From Bryoerythrophyllum caledonicum (taxonomy: Eukaryota > Streptophyta > Bryopsida > Pottiales > Pottiaceae), in NCBI GenBank assembly GCA_963971425.1, contig OZ020517.1, forward strand, positions 8,558,501-8,622,500: a DNA stretch of 64,000 nucleotides, written 5' to 3'. Shown here piece by piece: positions 33,192 through 44,240 of the stretch. A program made the position numbers and the translations under genes. The notes under the pieces are model-generated. The model was not told the origin of the DNA and did not search any database. It worked only from the letters and a program-made list of their open reading frames with translations. Numbering within the stretch: position 1 is the first letter of the stretch; each line of letters begins with the position of its first letter.

Positions 33192-34686
33192 ACGGTAAGC
33201 GCGCTCCATATCCGCTTTACGCTTTGTTGTCGCGCGCTCTCGGGCGATGATGATGATGATGGCGGGGCATGCGCGGCTCCCTCGGTTGGGGCGCAGGGGT
33301 TGACCTTGTCCGGAGGCAGCCGCAGCGCCGAATCATGCTTCGTATGGCGCGGGTATAGGAGTCCGGTGCGAGTAGTGGAGTGAGGCGGAGTGAGTTGGGC
33401 TGCTTGTTGCGGGTGGGGAGGGCGCTGGTGATGATTAGAGTGAGTCCAGGGGCCCGGGGGCAGCAGTGAGTGCTGCTGCTGTTGTGGGGATGCCTTGACT
33501 CGTCCTGTTGTGCGGTGTGTTGCGGCGTCCGTCATGATGTGGTGGGTCCTGATGTTGTTGGTGGTGCGTCAGGCGGAGTTGTGAGATAGCGTTTGGGCGT
33601 CGCCGACAGGTGCGTCCGCGGGGGGCAAGAAGGAGCTCGTAGCTCGCGGGTTGTGGGGATTCTTGGTGGGGGGGTTTTGGGAGGGAGGGCGGCGCGGTGC
33701 ATTCTTTTGGGTGGTGTGCAGTGCGAGGCAGTGACTTGAGGAGTTGCAGATTGCGAGGGCGTGAAAGAAGTGGAGGAGGGGGGTGGGATCCAGAAGCTGG
33801 GGGAGTGGGTGTGGCGCGTGGGAGGAGCTGCTGCTGTGGGCGAGGTGGGGATGGCAGGTGGGGAGAGGAGTGGATATGAGCCTGGGCAAGGAGATGGTGG
33901 GTTGAGGCTGGGGAATTGACGGCGGTGCTCGGTGCTGGCTTGATCTAGGATTGCCCAGCTGCAGATGGTTTTGCGGCTCGTGTTGGGACCCCATTGCAGC
34001 GCGGAGAAGCTGGTCGCATGTCAGGTAGGGTGGTAGATCGCAGCAGTAGAGTGAGTATGTGTAGCGATGCATGCAGGGGGCGCTGTTTCCGCAGGAAGTT
34101 GGTGTACATGCTAGGTTTGTGAGCAAGTGTTTGGGGCGGAGCTGAAGCAGAAGGTCCGCTGGTCGGGCTGTGGTGGGTAGCGTAGGGAGAAGTCGTTGTG
34201 TCTGGTGGAGGATTTGCTAGGTGCTAGAATTAGGTGCGATGGGTAGCCCGCCTGTGTATGAGGACTCGAATTGGGTGATGTTGGAGTGGGATTCCCAGAT
34301 CCAACGGGGTTGGGCGCTGTCATCCCTTTGAGTAGCTTTTCCATCGGTCTCAGGTTGGAGTTCAGATTTTAGTAGGGGCACTGATTGCTGGCAGTGGCTG
34401 GGTTGTCGATAGCTGTGACGTAGTTATTTATTTTGGGAGGCTCTGAGGTGAGTAGTGGATTGCGTGAGTTCGCCTCTTGAATATTTTGGTGAAAACTGGG
34501 AACCTGGGGGTTTTATTGCAATTGCTGGTCATTCGTAGTTTCGTGAGGCTGAGTGGTCATGAGGGTGGAGGTTTTGGTGCGCCGGACAGACCAGAGCGTG
34601 GTTTCTTAGTGCGGGCGACTGTGAGGTTGAGCGCGAGTGATTGCTGGGTAGCTGAAGCGAGTGAATCTTGGATGTGTGCATCTCAG
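33192..34686 (+). other. Possible 5' leader intron of the HD-Zip III gene
   Basis: A good donor (ACG then GTAAGC) lies at about 33192, and an acceptor CATCTCAG ends at 34686, 20 bases before the chosen start codon. The stretch is G/T-rich like the confirmed introns downstream, and many of its ORFs in both strands are repetitive and domain-free. Splicing here is inferred; transcripts would decide. Confidence 0.4.
33668..33689 (+). other. G-quadruplex motif in the leader region
   Basis: Seven G, TTTT, then GGG A GGG A GGG on the sense strand: four G-runs of three or more with short loops. It lies in the presumed 5' leader intron. Confidence 0.6.
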
Positions 34687-34706
34687 AATCCTGGAAGGAC
34701 CAGGCG

Positions 34707-37700
34707 ATGGACGCGTCTGGGAAATACGTGCGGTACACGAACGAACAGGTGGAGGCGTTGGAGCGGGTGTACCACGAGTGCCCGAAACCCAGCTCGATCC
34801 GGCGGCACCAGCTGATCAAAGAGAGCCCCATCTTGGCGAACATTGAGCCGAAGCAGATCAAAGTGTGGTTTCAGAATCGAAGGTAAGCTAGGGCCGCATA
34901 GCACTACGGTAGCCAGGCGCCGGGGATTTTCACCGAGTGTGGGTAGTGGCGGTGGACTGTTGTCCCGGAGTGGATGCTGGAGTGCAATGCATGTCTTTTG
35001 TGCAGTGAGTGGCATCTGTGAGAGCGGGTTTGAATCCGCATCATTTGTATGATGCGCGTGACTTGGAGTGGTAGTTGCAGCAGCGGTCTTGTCTGATTCT
35101 TGTGACGGCTTGAAGGTGGTCACTTGGGTGGGGTTGTTACTGTTTGGGATTTTGAGGAGGGGAAGCGAAGTCGTGGTTGCGGGGTTGTTGCATGCGAGGT
35201 TGAGGGCGCGGGTGGTTTGTTTGCGGGGAGACGGTATCAGTCGATGCGGTGGAGGTTAGGTCGTTGACAGGGTGGTGTTTTGCGTGGCAGATGCCGGGAG
35301 AAGCAGCGCAAGGAGGCGACGCGGCTGGTGAGCGTGAACGCGAAGCTGACGGCTCTGAACAAGCTGTTGATGGAGGAGAACGAGCGGTTGGCGAAGCACA
35401 CTTCGCAGCTGACCCTGGAGAATCACGCGCTGCGGCAGCAGCTTCCGAACCAGCCAATCGCGGATGGAAGGCGTCGCGTGTCTCCCCAGGCAAGTTGTGG
35501 CACGAGAGCGTGGTGTTTGTGAAGGGGCCGGGAGAGCAATGAGGATGGAGAGGTGTTTGTGGTAGGTACAGTGTGTGGGAGATGGGAATGATGTTGGATG
35601 GCAAGGTTGTTGCAGAATCCGTCTCGGAAGGAGGGGGCAGTGAATGGCGGTGACGAGAGCTCTACGCAAGGTGGTATCTGTGTGAAATTGCATGGGCAGG
35701 CTGGTGTGGCCTCCACAGATACTAGCTGCGATTCTGCTGTTACTGGCGTTCTACCGCAGCGGGTGACTCCTCAGCATTCCCCTCGCGACACGAGTCCTGC
35801 GGGGTGAGTGGGTGTTGCGGCCTGCATTTGCTGTTTGTAGGAGTGGCTTTTGGAGGTGCAGCGAGTGGGTGGTGTGGTGGCTGGGTTGGGCAGGTGATTG
35901 CAAGGAGTGTTGTGAGCGGGAAGCTTGGTCCAATGCAAGGAGGTTGTGTGGAGGGTTGTGGGTGGTCTGTGTCGGGGAAGGATGACCGATGTGCGACTGA
36001 TGGGGGAGGATGTGCAGATTGTTAGCGATCGCTGAGGAGACTCTGACGGAATTCCTGGGCAAGGCCACAGGAACGGCGGTGGATTGGATTCAGTTACCTG
36101 GTATGAAGGTACGTGGTGGGTGCTCGTCTGGGATCTTAAATGCTCACGATTGTTGGAAGCAGTCGTTGGCCCTGGACGTGAGAGAGTTTGTTAGTAAGGT
36201 TTGGATGTGAAGGGGTGGGTTGAATCGTCCCTGGAAGGAATTGGGCAGATGCGGATGCTTTGATGTGGGTGGTGTGGTGAGAGTGATGTTTTGGGTGTGG
36301 TGGTGCAGCCTGGTCCGGATGCTATTGGCATCATTGCTATTTCCCACGGTTGCGTGGGAATAGCTGCTCGAGCTTGCGGCCTTGTGACCCTGGATGCAAG
36401 CAAGGTTGCGGAAGTTATCAAGGATCGTCCAGCTTGGCTACAAGACTGTCGACGGATGGAGATTCTGGGGGCCCTTCCGACAGGAAACGGGGGCACGATA
36501 GAGTTGCTGTACACTCAGGTGCGAGGCGTGTGGGATGATGAGTGGATTGGGGGTTTGTGTAGTGTAGGGAGTTCGAGTGAGATCTACAGCAGCAGCGTTG
36601 TTTATGGTGGTGTGTGCGACGTGATTGTGATTGTGGGATTGGTTGGATGTCAGATGTACGCCCCGACAATATTGGCTCCTGCACGGGACTACTGTACCTT
36701 GAGATATACTACGATCCTGGAGGATGGGAACCTGGTGGTGGGCTCCTGATGCTTTGGTTGTTGGGTTTGTGGTGATTCGAGCCAGAATGGTTTGTTTTGT
36801 ATGTCGTGGTTGTAGGTGTTGCAGTGGATGGGCATTGTTTGGAGGGAGTTTGGTAGGCATGGTGGCGGTGTGCGAGTGTGACAATGTCTGGCGGGTGGTG
36901 TGCAGATATGTGAGCGGTCGTTAACCGGTGGAGGGAGTGGGCCGACGATGCCGCCGGTGCAAGGGTTCGTTCGGGGCGAGATGTTCCCGAGCGGGTACCT
37001 GATCCGACCATGCGATGGTGGGGGATGTATCATTCACGTGGTGGACCATTATGACAATGAGGTAATGAGCTGGTTGGGGATGTGCGGTGTGGCGCAGTCG
37101 GCGGTTGGCGTTGGTGATTGCGGCACCGATGAGTGGGAGGAATATGGATGCGGATGCTGATGTGGCGTTGGTGGTTGGTGTTGGGGGTGGTGGTGTGCAG
37201 CCTTGGAGCGTGCCGGACGTTCTGCGGCCTCTGTACGAGTCACCGGCGGTGCTTGCTCAGAAGTCGACGATAGCGGCTTTGCGGCATCTTCGGCGGCTGG
37301 CAGTGGAAGAGAGCGGCGAGGGAGTTGCTCGGAACGGACACCATCCGACAGTCCTTCGGACGCTGGGGCAGCGTCTGGCGAAGTGGGTTCCTTGTCCGGA
37401 GTGGAGTCGGTATTTGTAGCGGGGAGGTGATGAAGTGGTGTTTGGCGCTGAGTTGTTGCGAACGGGATGCTGAGAGGGGTCGTGTGTTGTGATGCAGGGG
37501 GTTCAGCAACGCGGTGAATGGATTCGGAGATGATGGGTGGGAGTCGACGGTGAGCGATGGTCTGGATGACGTGACGGTGATGCTGAACGCCACCCCGAAG
37601 TCGCTGGAGGGGCAGATTGCATCGGACAAGCTGCTGTACTCTCTGGGAGGCGGCATACTGTGTGCGAAAGCATCGATGCTGCTACAGGTAGATTCGCGTG

Positions 37701-39821
37701 GGTTGTGTGGGTGGCGGGCTTGGTTTGGTTACCGATGGAGTCTTGGATGGTAATGGAGATGAGTAATCGCTGATTGATTGGTGAGGGGCTTGTGCACTGT
37801 TAGACATGGGAGTGTATGGTGTGGGGGCAAAGGTAGTGGTAGGGGTCAGTAGGTCGGTTGGGTTTTGTGGCACGTGAGTCGTGAGCGAGAGGTTGGGTTT
37901 GTAAGGAGTTGAGTGGTTGTGTTGCAGAACGTGCCACCGTCTCTGTTGATCAGGTTCCTTCGAGAGCACCGGTCGGAATGGGCGGACTACGACATGGATG
38001 CCAATGTGGCGACATCGTTTCGGGGCAATGGCAACGGGTACGGCCCTCGAGGTGGTGGGGTGTCACATGTGCAGCTGCCGCTTCCACTGGCCCATTCCGG
38101 GGAGCACGGAGAGGTATGTACGGTGGGACGGATGTGATGAGGCAGTGGTTGAGGTGTGATGGTGTTCTGAGATGGTGCGAGTTGAGGTGGAGATGATATT
38201 GAGGAGTTGATGGGTGAATGGTGTATAGATGCTGGAGGTGGTGAAGCTGGAGGGTCACAGCTCGGTGCAGCATATGGTTCTTTCGCGGGACAGTTTTCTG
38301 CTTCAGGTACGTGTTCTGTTTTGTGCGAGTGTTGGTGGCGTATCGGTGCAAGGAGTTGGCAGTGGTCAGTTGCATGGAGGGGAGGTAAGACGTGGATGTG
38401 GTTGTGTTCGTGAGGCAGCTGTGCAGCGGAGTGGACGAGAGTGCAGTTGGCGCGTGTGCGCAGTTGGTGTTTGCTCCGGTGGACGTGGGTCTGTCGGAAG
38501 ACATCCCTCTTCTTCCGTCGGGATTCTGCGTGAGCCCCATCGACACAAATGTGACGGTATGTTTGTCTTCCCGTTTGCGATTTCGGGGAGGGTGTGGGTG
38601 GTGGTTTGTCTGATGATGAGTGGAGTGGTTGGCATGATGTTTGGATGGGGAGCTTGGGTTGATTTGGTATGCGTGTGTTTTGTGCAGGATGGGTTTGGTC
38701 TGGACCGGACGCTGGATCTGGCGTCGACTTTGGAAGGGGGCAGCGATGTGCGTTTGAATGGTGATGGGAAGTCGGGGAGCAACTCGGGGCAGATGCGGTC
38801 GGTTCTGACGATCGCGTTTCAGTTTGCGTACGAGGTGCACACACGGGACACATGCGCTGCGATGGCTCGTCAGTACGTGCGGACTGTGGTGGCATCGGTC
38901 CAGCGGGTAGCGATGGCTCTGGCTCCATCGCGCGGAGGAGCGCCGGGTCGGCAAGTGCCAAGCAACCCGGACGCGCTGTCGCTGGCACGGCATGTGCTGA
39001 GCAGCTACAGGTGCGGTTGTAGCTTGTACGCCGTGGTGCTGTTGGTTTTCCCTTGTCGCCTGGAAATGTTGTGGCTTTCTGCACATTGTTGATGGCGTTG
39101 GGGATTTTGATATGCGTAGCCTCGTTGCTGCATATGATGTTCCAGCCCAGGTACGTTGTAGTCTATCCGGTGGCTTGACAGGGTTGACTCGGGATGGCAG
39201 GTTTCAGTTGGGTATCGATCTGATGAGGCCTGAGAACGGCGGTGATGAAGCTTTATTCAAGGCATTTTGGCATCACGCAGATGCTATCGTGTGCTGTGCA
39301 TGGAAGGTGATTGAGCTCTCCGACGTAATTTCTCGTCTGTTAGAATTTGCATTAAGTTGTTGCGTAGCGTATTGGGAAGCTGGATGTGTTGTTGATGGAG
39401 TGGGTTGCGGTGGTGTGGGTGGTTCAGGGCATGCCGGAGTTCGTGTTTGCGAACCGATCAGGGCTGGAGATGTTTGAAACGACGTCGAGCTCGTTGCAAG
39501 ACCTGGATTGGGAGAAGACGGTGAATGAGAACGACCGCAAGCTATCATATGCTACGTTCACTCAAGTGTTGCAGCAGGTGCGTGGTTCGGAGCTTGTGTG
39601 CAAGGGGTATGTGTCGCGATGGGTGGTTCGGCGCGAAGACTGACCTGTGCGTCTGTGTTTGTGTGGAGCAGGGCTACTGCTCGCTTCCAGCCGGGGTGCG
39701 GATGTCAAGCACAGGTCGGGCGATCGCGTACGAGCAGGCGATTGCCTGGAAGGTGATGGACGAGAGCGAGGCCGTGGAGTGCATTGCGTTCGTCTTCGTC
39801 AACTGGACGTTCGTGACCTGA
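34707..39821 (+). CDS. C3HDZ: Class III HD-Zip transcription factor, 16 coding exons
   Basis: Nuclear DNA-binding regulator; in land plants this class controls polarity, meristems and vascular tissue. Exons by splice sites and homology: 34707-34882, 35291-35489, 35700-35803, 36018-36108, 36309-36518, 36654-36737, 36906-37061, 37201-37382, 37498-37687, 37928-38113, 38229-38306, 38419-38556, 38688-39010, 39201-39306, 39428-39577, 39672-39821. They join in frame to 840 residues, the usual length of the class. Domains: homeodomain about 4-67 (IKVWFQNRR), leucine zipper about 68-112, START lipid-binding about 161-375, HD-SAD region to about 690, MEKHLA at the C-terminus (ends FVFVNWTFVT). Introns are GT-AG except the second, which seems GC-AG. 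An earlier in-frame ATG at 34668 is passed over because an acceptor ends at 34686. Very sure of identity; exon 2's end is least sure. Confidence 0.95.
36098..36318 (+). promoter_or_regulatory. miR165/166-like target site, split by intron 4
   Basis: Exon 4 ends CTGGTATGAAG (36098-36108) and exon 5 starts CCTGGTCCGG (36309-36318). Spliced, this gives a 21-base site whose core TGAAGCCTGGTCCG pairs fully with land-plant miR166. I count one G:U pair at the miRNA 5' base, one mismatch near position 17 and mismatches at the last two. It encodes GMKPGPD at the start of the START domain, the position of the known site. Confidence 0.7.
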
Positions 39822-41379
39822 TATTGTGGTGGTGGTGGAGCGGTGCACATTGAGATGGGAGTTGCTGTGTGGCTTTTTTCCGGTGATCTGTACGAGGCGT
39901 TTTTGGTGCTCTCAAGTTGGTGAGATGAGAGTATTACGTATATTGGAGGCTGGTAATCGTGTTGGGCGTGATGTGATGGTGAGTTGGGCTGTTTTTGAAC
40001 CGCCGACGGGGACAGACGTTTGATGGTGTGAAGTGGACACACTTTGATACATTTATACGAAGCTATATATAACGTCCAGTGCATTGCATGTTCGAAGTGA
40101 TGGTGTGTTCAAAGCTATGGGGAAGCTAAGTGAGTTGGTCGGCTTTTGAGCCCATGATGTGGATGGCGGACAATCTCTTTAGTAACTGATGAAACCCTCA
40201 TATGCCTCGGCAGGGTGGGATTTTCATGTACAGTTGATGTCAGGAACAGAAAGATATTGAGACTGTTGAACATTCGATCCGACTTGTCTTAATAGTGGGT
40301 ATGATTGGTTGGAGAAGTGTAAATCGAGGAATCTCCGCGAGGGTGAAGAATATATGCGACATTCTTGAATATGTCGACTGTAGGCTGAATCCCTTCGTGA
40401 GTTAGGAGTAGGCTGCATGCCGAATCAATATATGTATGTAAGAAGTCGTAAAGCTGTCGTTCATGGGAATCTTTTTGGTTCAAGAACTATTACAACTGTG
40501 GAACTTTCATTAGACTGTGTATTTGTGTTTATGATAAATCGCTGTCCTACGGTCAGATATTCCGTTCATCAATTGCAGAACCGACCAGGGTTTATCGCTT
40601 GCAATGCTGGCCACTGTAGTCAGTTATGTAATGCGCAAATTAAAGCACAATTGTAGACAAATAGATATTAATTTTGTATTGTGAGGTGGCCTTTGGCAAT
40701 TTAGATCTTCATGAAAAATTTGAATATTGTACTTACAACCAATCATTAGATACTTCAAAAATTGAATCAGTATCATATATAATTTGCGTTATTATCAGAT
40801 CCGCGTTCCACTCATGCCAGATAGATGCTGTCACTTGCCTACATGTGCAACTCACACATCAATACAAAACCGCTACAAACCTACATCATCACAACAAATG
40901 CAAATTCCGAACTCTCCTTCAACAGAATCTATGAAAAGAAACTGACAGAAAATAACAAGCAGGAGAAAAAATACTTCATAATTAATACTGTTGTATGACC
41001 TCTGAAGAACTCAACACACACGGATCTTCATCAAAAAGCCGCCTCTTGGCAGGGTTTCTTGTTCCAGTGGAGCGCTGTTCTCTCATTTATCTTTCCACCA
41101 ATAAATAAATATCGTCCCCACATCAAGGACAGTGCTCTCACATGTATCGTCAAACATAATAAGCCACCAACAGAGCACCAACGCCTTCTTCTAAGTGCGA
41201 AACTTGTAACCCTAAGCTAGACCTGTGTACGCAATATCGTTCACAATTTTTCTCTCGTCGACCACAAAAGGATCTCCAAGATGAAGCACAAATACAGTCC
41301 ACAATCCTAAACCTTAACCCCACTCATCACAATATGCTATCTCCATATGCTGGATGTGGAAAAGAAGAACCTCCGCTCA
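39822..41379. other. Convergent 3' ends of HD-Zip III and NTF2
   Basis: The two genes point at each other. GC content falls after about 40.05 kb; the HD-Zip III 3' UTR probably ends between 40 and 40.7 kb ('attaaa' at 40638). The rest, toward 41379, likely holds the NTF2 3' UTR. No further gene or repeat recognised. Confidence 0.5.
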
Positions 41380-41751
41380 TCACGCGTAGTTGAGCCGGAA
41401 GATGTCGTTGAAGACGAAGAAGCTGCCGGTGGGGGTGGGCAGCAGGTGGAACATCTGGCTGAACTTGAGCAGGTGATCCTCGCCCTGCAGCTGCAAGTTG
41501 CCGCTGACGAACACCACCATGCCGCCGGCCGGGCCCGATAACTGGGAGTCCACGGTCGAGACGTTGTGCTTGCACTGCTGGAACGGCAGCCCGTTCAGCT
41601 TGGCGCTGATGGCCTGCGCGCCCTGAAACTTCTCGCCCTCGAACGTGAGCATGCTCCCGTCCTGGTACAGCCCCGCCAGCGCCGGCCGGTTCGTGTCGAA
41701 CGTGCTGTAGTAGTGCTCCACGAACGCCTTGCTCAACGCATCGGGATCCAT
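41380..41751 (-). CDS. NTF2: Nuclear transport factor 2, intronless CDS
   Basis: Small homodimeric carrier that binds Ran-GDP and FxFG nucleoporins and returns Ran to the nucleus. The protein is 123 residues, the normal size for plant NTF2. It starts MDPDALSKAFVEHYYSTF and ends SFFVFNDIFRLNYA, both nearly as in land-plant NTF2, with LPFQQCKHNVSTVDSQ and VFVSGNLQLQGEDHLLKFSQ between. The whole length is one NTF2 fold of the cone-shaped barrel type. I chose the ATG at 41751 by homology; the frame stays open upstream to 41826, but those residues are not family-like, and GTCGACAG at about 41775 could be the acceptor of a leader intron. Codons are GC-rich, unlike the neighbouring repeats. It may be intact and expressed; I see no defect. 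Confidence 0.96.
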   Translation of the reverse strand: MDPDALSKAFVEHYYSTFDTNRPALAGLYQDGSMLTFEGEKFQGAQAISAKLNGLPFQQCKHNVSTVDSQLSGPAGGMVVFVSGNLQLQGEDHLLKFSQMFHLLPTPTGSFFVFNDIFRLNYA

Positions 41752-42120
41752 CGCGGGAAGAGGGAGATCGATCTGTCGACAACAAAAAACACCGTCGCGT
41801 TCGATGCACAAGCTCCTGCCGCGCAAAGGTCACGCCACAATCTCAGGAAAGGCTGCGGTGTGACCTAATGGCCCACTTTCTCCCGAGCTCCGCCCGCTCG
41901 GCCACGCAATCCTTATGGGATAAGAGACGCGCACCCATTGCCGTGCCTGCACCCCGAAGCCGCCGCCCCTGCTCTACTCAGGACGTACAGCCTGGTTTAT
42001 TCTACCGAGGACGCAGATTTCAGGACCGATGCTCCTGCTCTACCCAGGACGTAGAGCTCGGGACCGGCGCTCCTGCTCTACCTAGGACTCAGATTTCGGG
42101 GGTGAAATCGTAGATTCATT
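41752..42120 (-). promoter_or_regulatory. 5' leader and GC-rich promoter region of NTF2
   Basis: GC-rich, CpG-containing stretch that ends sharply at about 42.12 kb. 41970-42105 holds diverged short repeats of GCTCCTGCTCTACCCAGGAC, three or four times about 45 bases apart. ORFs on the plus strand here (for example 41868-42113) are not family-like. Confidence 0.5.
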
Positions 42121-42297
42121 CCCGGGGAGAGTTGAGTATTAGTGGCTAAGTCTTTCTAGCTAAGTCCGGTAGACCAAGGTTTTGAGGTGAATGTTTCAAA
42201 GATCTAAACCCCTCAAGTTTTTTGACTGTTTCTCACCATGAACTTTTCAAAAGGAGAGGAAAACTAATCAGAAGTTTGATATATATTTTGATCTTAA

Positions 42298-42369
42298 CTC
42301 TTTAAGGCCGGAGAGGCCCAAAATGGGCCTCTGCAGGATTGTCTCCAGGTATCCCGCCGCGTTAAAGGG
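42298..42369. repeat. 72-bp TTAA-type MITE with a perfect inner hairpin
   Basis: TTAA (42294-42297) then CTCTTTAAGGC; right end GCGTTAAAGGG before TTCA. AGAGGCCCA (42312-42320), AAA, TGGGCCTCT (42324-42332) is a perfect 9-bp stem just inside the left end, as in the family B copy at 31828. Confidence 0.7.
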
Positions 42370-43325
42370 TTCATGTTTTTTTTATCTAGATTTGATTGAA
42401 ATGACATGCCCTTTGAATTTCATGAAAGTTGACCAGATAAATTGGAAAATGATCTAATGTTTAAAGTCAAGATTAAGGTTTTTTTTCCTTTCCTTTCCTT
42501 TCCTTTCTTTGCATCGCATTGGAAATAACAAGAGACTTTGATTTTTCTCTGAAAACCAATCTTTTGCATCATTATGTTGGGTATCATAATATTGGAAAAT
42601 TAAATAAATTTTCTTTCTTAACATGCCATTCATGAAGATGGATATAATTGATGTCAAAGATGAAAAACTAGGTGGTACGCAAAGTTAAAATCAAATTTAT
42701 TAGTTTCTAATCGTTTCAAGAAAATTTAGTTTTACATCCTATAAAGAGTCTCGATGCATTTTTGAGTCAAACTCTTGATGCATTTTTACTTTAGACTCTT
42801 GATGCATAAAGAGACCATTCTTAGATATTATCTGTCATAGGAAGGCCATTATATTGTACCATTACTCCAATTGATCATCCTTATAAAATACCATTAAATT
42901 GTGATTTTAAGAAACATATAGAAGTAACTTTTCTTAAAACCTATTGATCTTTTAAAGAAAAAATAGGTTGGTGTCTAAAGAAGGTTTAGTGTTGATAAGT
43001 GTTTGTTTGTTCCATTAATGAGCACATTGTTGATATTATAAATGATTGTACATGAGAAGCTTCTTTAGAAATTTAGCTACCAAATTTACATCAACTCTCA
43101 TTAAATAGCAAGAACACAACCACTAGAGTGTATAGTTGCAATAAGCATAGTGCACAAATTTTTCAATAAACATGAATCAATTTTTTTCAATAAAAATATG
43201 AACAAAAAAACTCACAATAATTCAAATGTGCAACAAGAATGTACAATTCTTTATGCAAAAATTGATTTAATTGTATATCAACTATAGAGAACAAAACTAA
43301 AGTTACAAGATACCTTTACAACTCA
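42370..43325. other. AT-rich spacer with (TTTCC)n microsatellite
   Basis: (TTTCC)n at about 42484-42509. No gene recognised. Confidence 0.55.
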
Positions 43326-43740
43326 ATGATTCAACTTTTAAGCACTCACAAGGACTACCACTATTGTAGCTACGTTTTGTTTTTGCTTGGTAGACATCAA
43401 GAGCTCTTTGAGTCATACAACATTTCAACTTTTAACAACATCAACCTCAGTAGATACCAAACTTATCGGATTTTCTCCCAGAAATCACCTTTGCTAATGA
43501 GTTCCCTCTCAGACCTTCTCATACAAAAAAATTCACTTTGTTCGAGAGGTGTTCTATTGGATTGAAGTCATGTAATTATGGAAGGTGCCTAATAAGGTGA
43601 AATTTTTTAGCAAACAACCAATCTACAACATAACGTGTTTTGGATCATTGTCATGTTGGAAATAACATGTTCTTTTTCTAAACCTTGCATTTGAATAATG
43701 TCAACAAGTTCCATATTTAACCATCTTCCCTTTAATCTAA

Positions 43741-44040
43741 AGGCCGCTTCACACCTAACGCCTGAGTCTAGAGTCCGTCGGTTTCCACCAATGAGATTGT
43801 TTGAATGGCCAAAGTCCGGCCTCTCGGCCTTCACACCAAAGGCCAAAGTCCAAAGGCCGTCTTCTTCCAATGTGCCTACATGGTAGTACTTTTATAGAGT
43901 TTTGGCGCCAAGGCGACAAACTCTCGAGCAAACTTGGGTCGCCGTTTTTAGTCAACCCAAACTTCTTTCAAGAGGCCGTCGATTTTTTCAATAAAATAAT
44001 CAAAATCTGACAAGGTCTAGACCATTAGATGAAAGAGGCC
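43741..44040. mobile_element. PIF/Harbinger element, left 300 bp, inserted in the Tc1 copy
   Basis: TAA (43738-43740) then AGGCCGCTTCACACC, matching the left end at 58256 (GGGCCGCTTCACACC), and about 300 bases collinear with 58256-58556. Tc1 sequence resumes directly after the N run, so the rest of the element and its right end must lie within the gap. Confidence 0.85.
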
Positions 44041-44240
44041 NNNNNNNNNNNNNNNNNNNNNNNNNNNNNNNNNNNNNNNNNNNNNNNNNNNNNNNNNNNN
44101 NNNNNNNNNNNNNNNNNNNNNNNNNNNNNNNNNNNNNNNNNNNNNNNNNNNNNNNNNNNNNNNNNNNNNNNNNNNNNNNNNNNNNNNNNNNNNNNNNNNN
44201 NNNNNNNNNNNNNNNNNNNNNNNNNNNNNNNNNNNNNNNN
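44041..44240. other. Assembly gap (200 N)
   Basis: Exactly 200 N, so perhaps a placeholder of unknown true length. By comparison with 58256-60920, up to about 2.4 kb of Harbinger sequence could be missing, or less if it was a deleted copy. Confidence 0.95.

Noticed and set aside
32832-33383. Plus-strand ORF of 183 codons upstream of HD-Zip III
   Set aside because: Spans the likely TATA box and a microsatellite, has alanine/proline-rich low complexity and no domain; more likely promoter and leader.
34668-34706. Earlier in-frame ATG for HD-Zip III adding 13 residues
   Set aside because: An acceptor site ends at 34686, inside this extension, and the family normally begins close to the homeodomain.
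37950-39086. Two overlapping minus-strand ORFs of 365 and 378 codons
   Set aside because: They are antisense to exons 10-13 of the HD-Zip III gene; low-complexity His/Thr/Pro/Ser composition comes from the G/T-rich sense strand.
41868-42113. Plus-strand ORF of 81 codons beside NTF2
   Set aside because: Lies in the NTF2 promoter island and follows the short repeats there; no domain.
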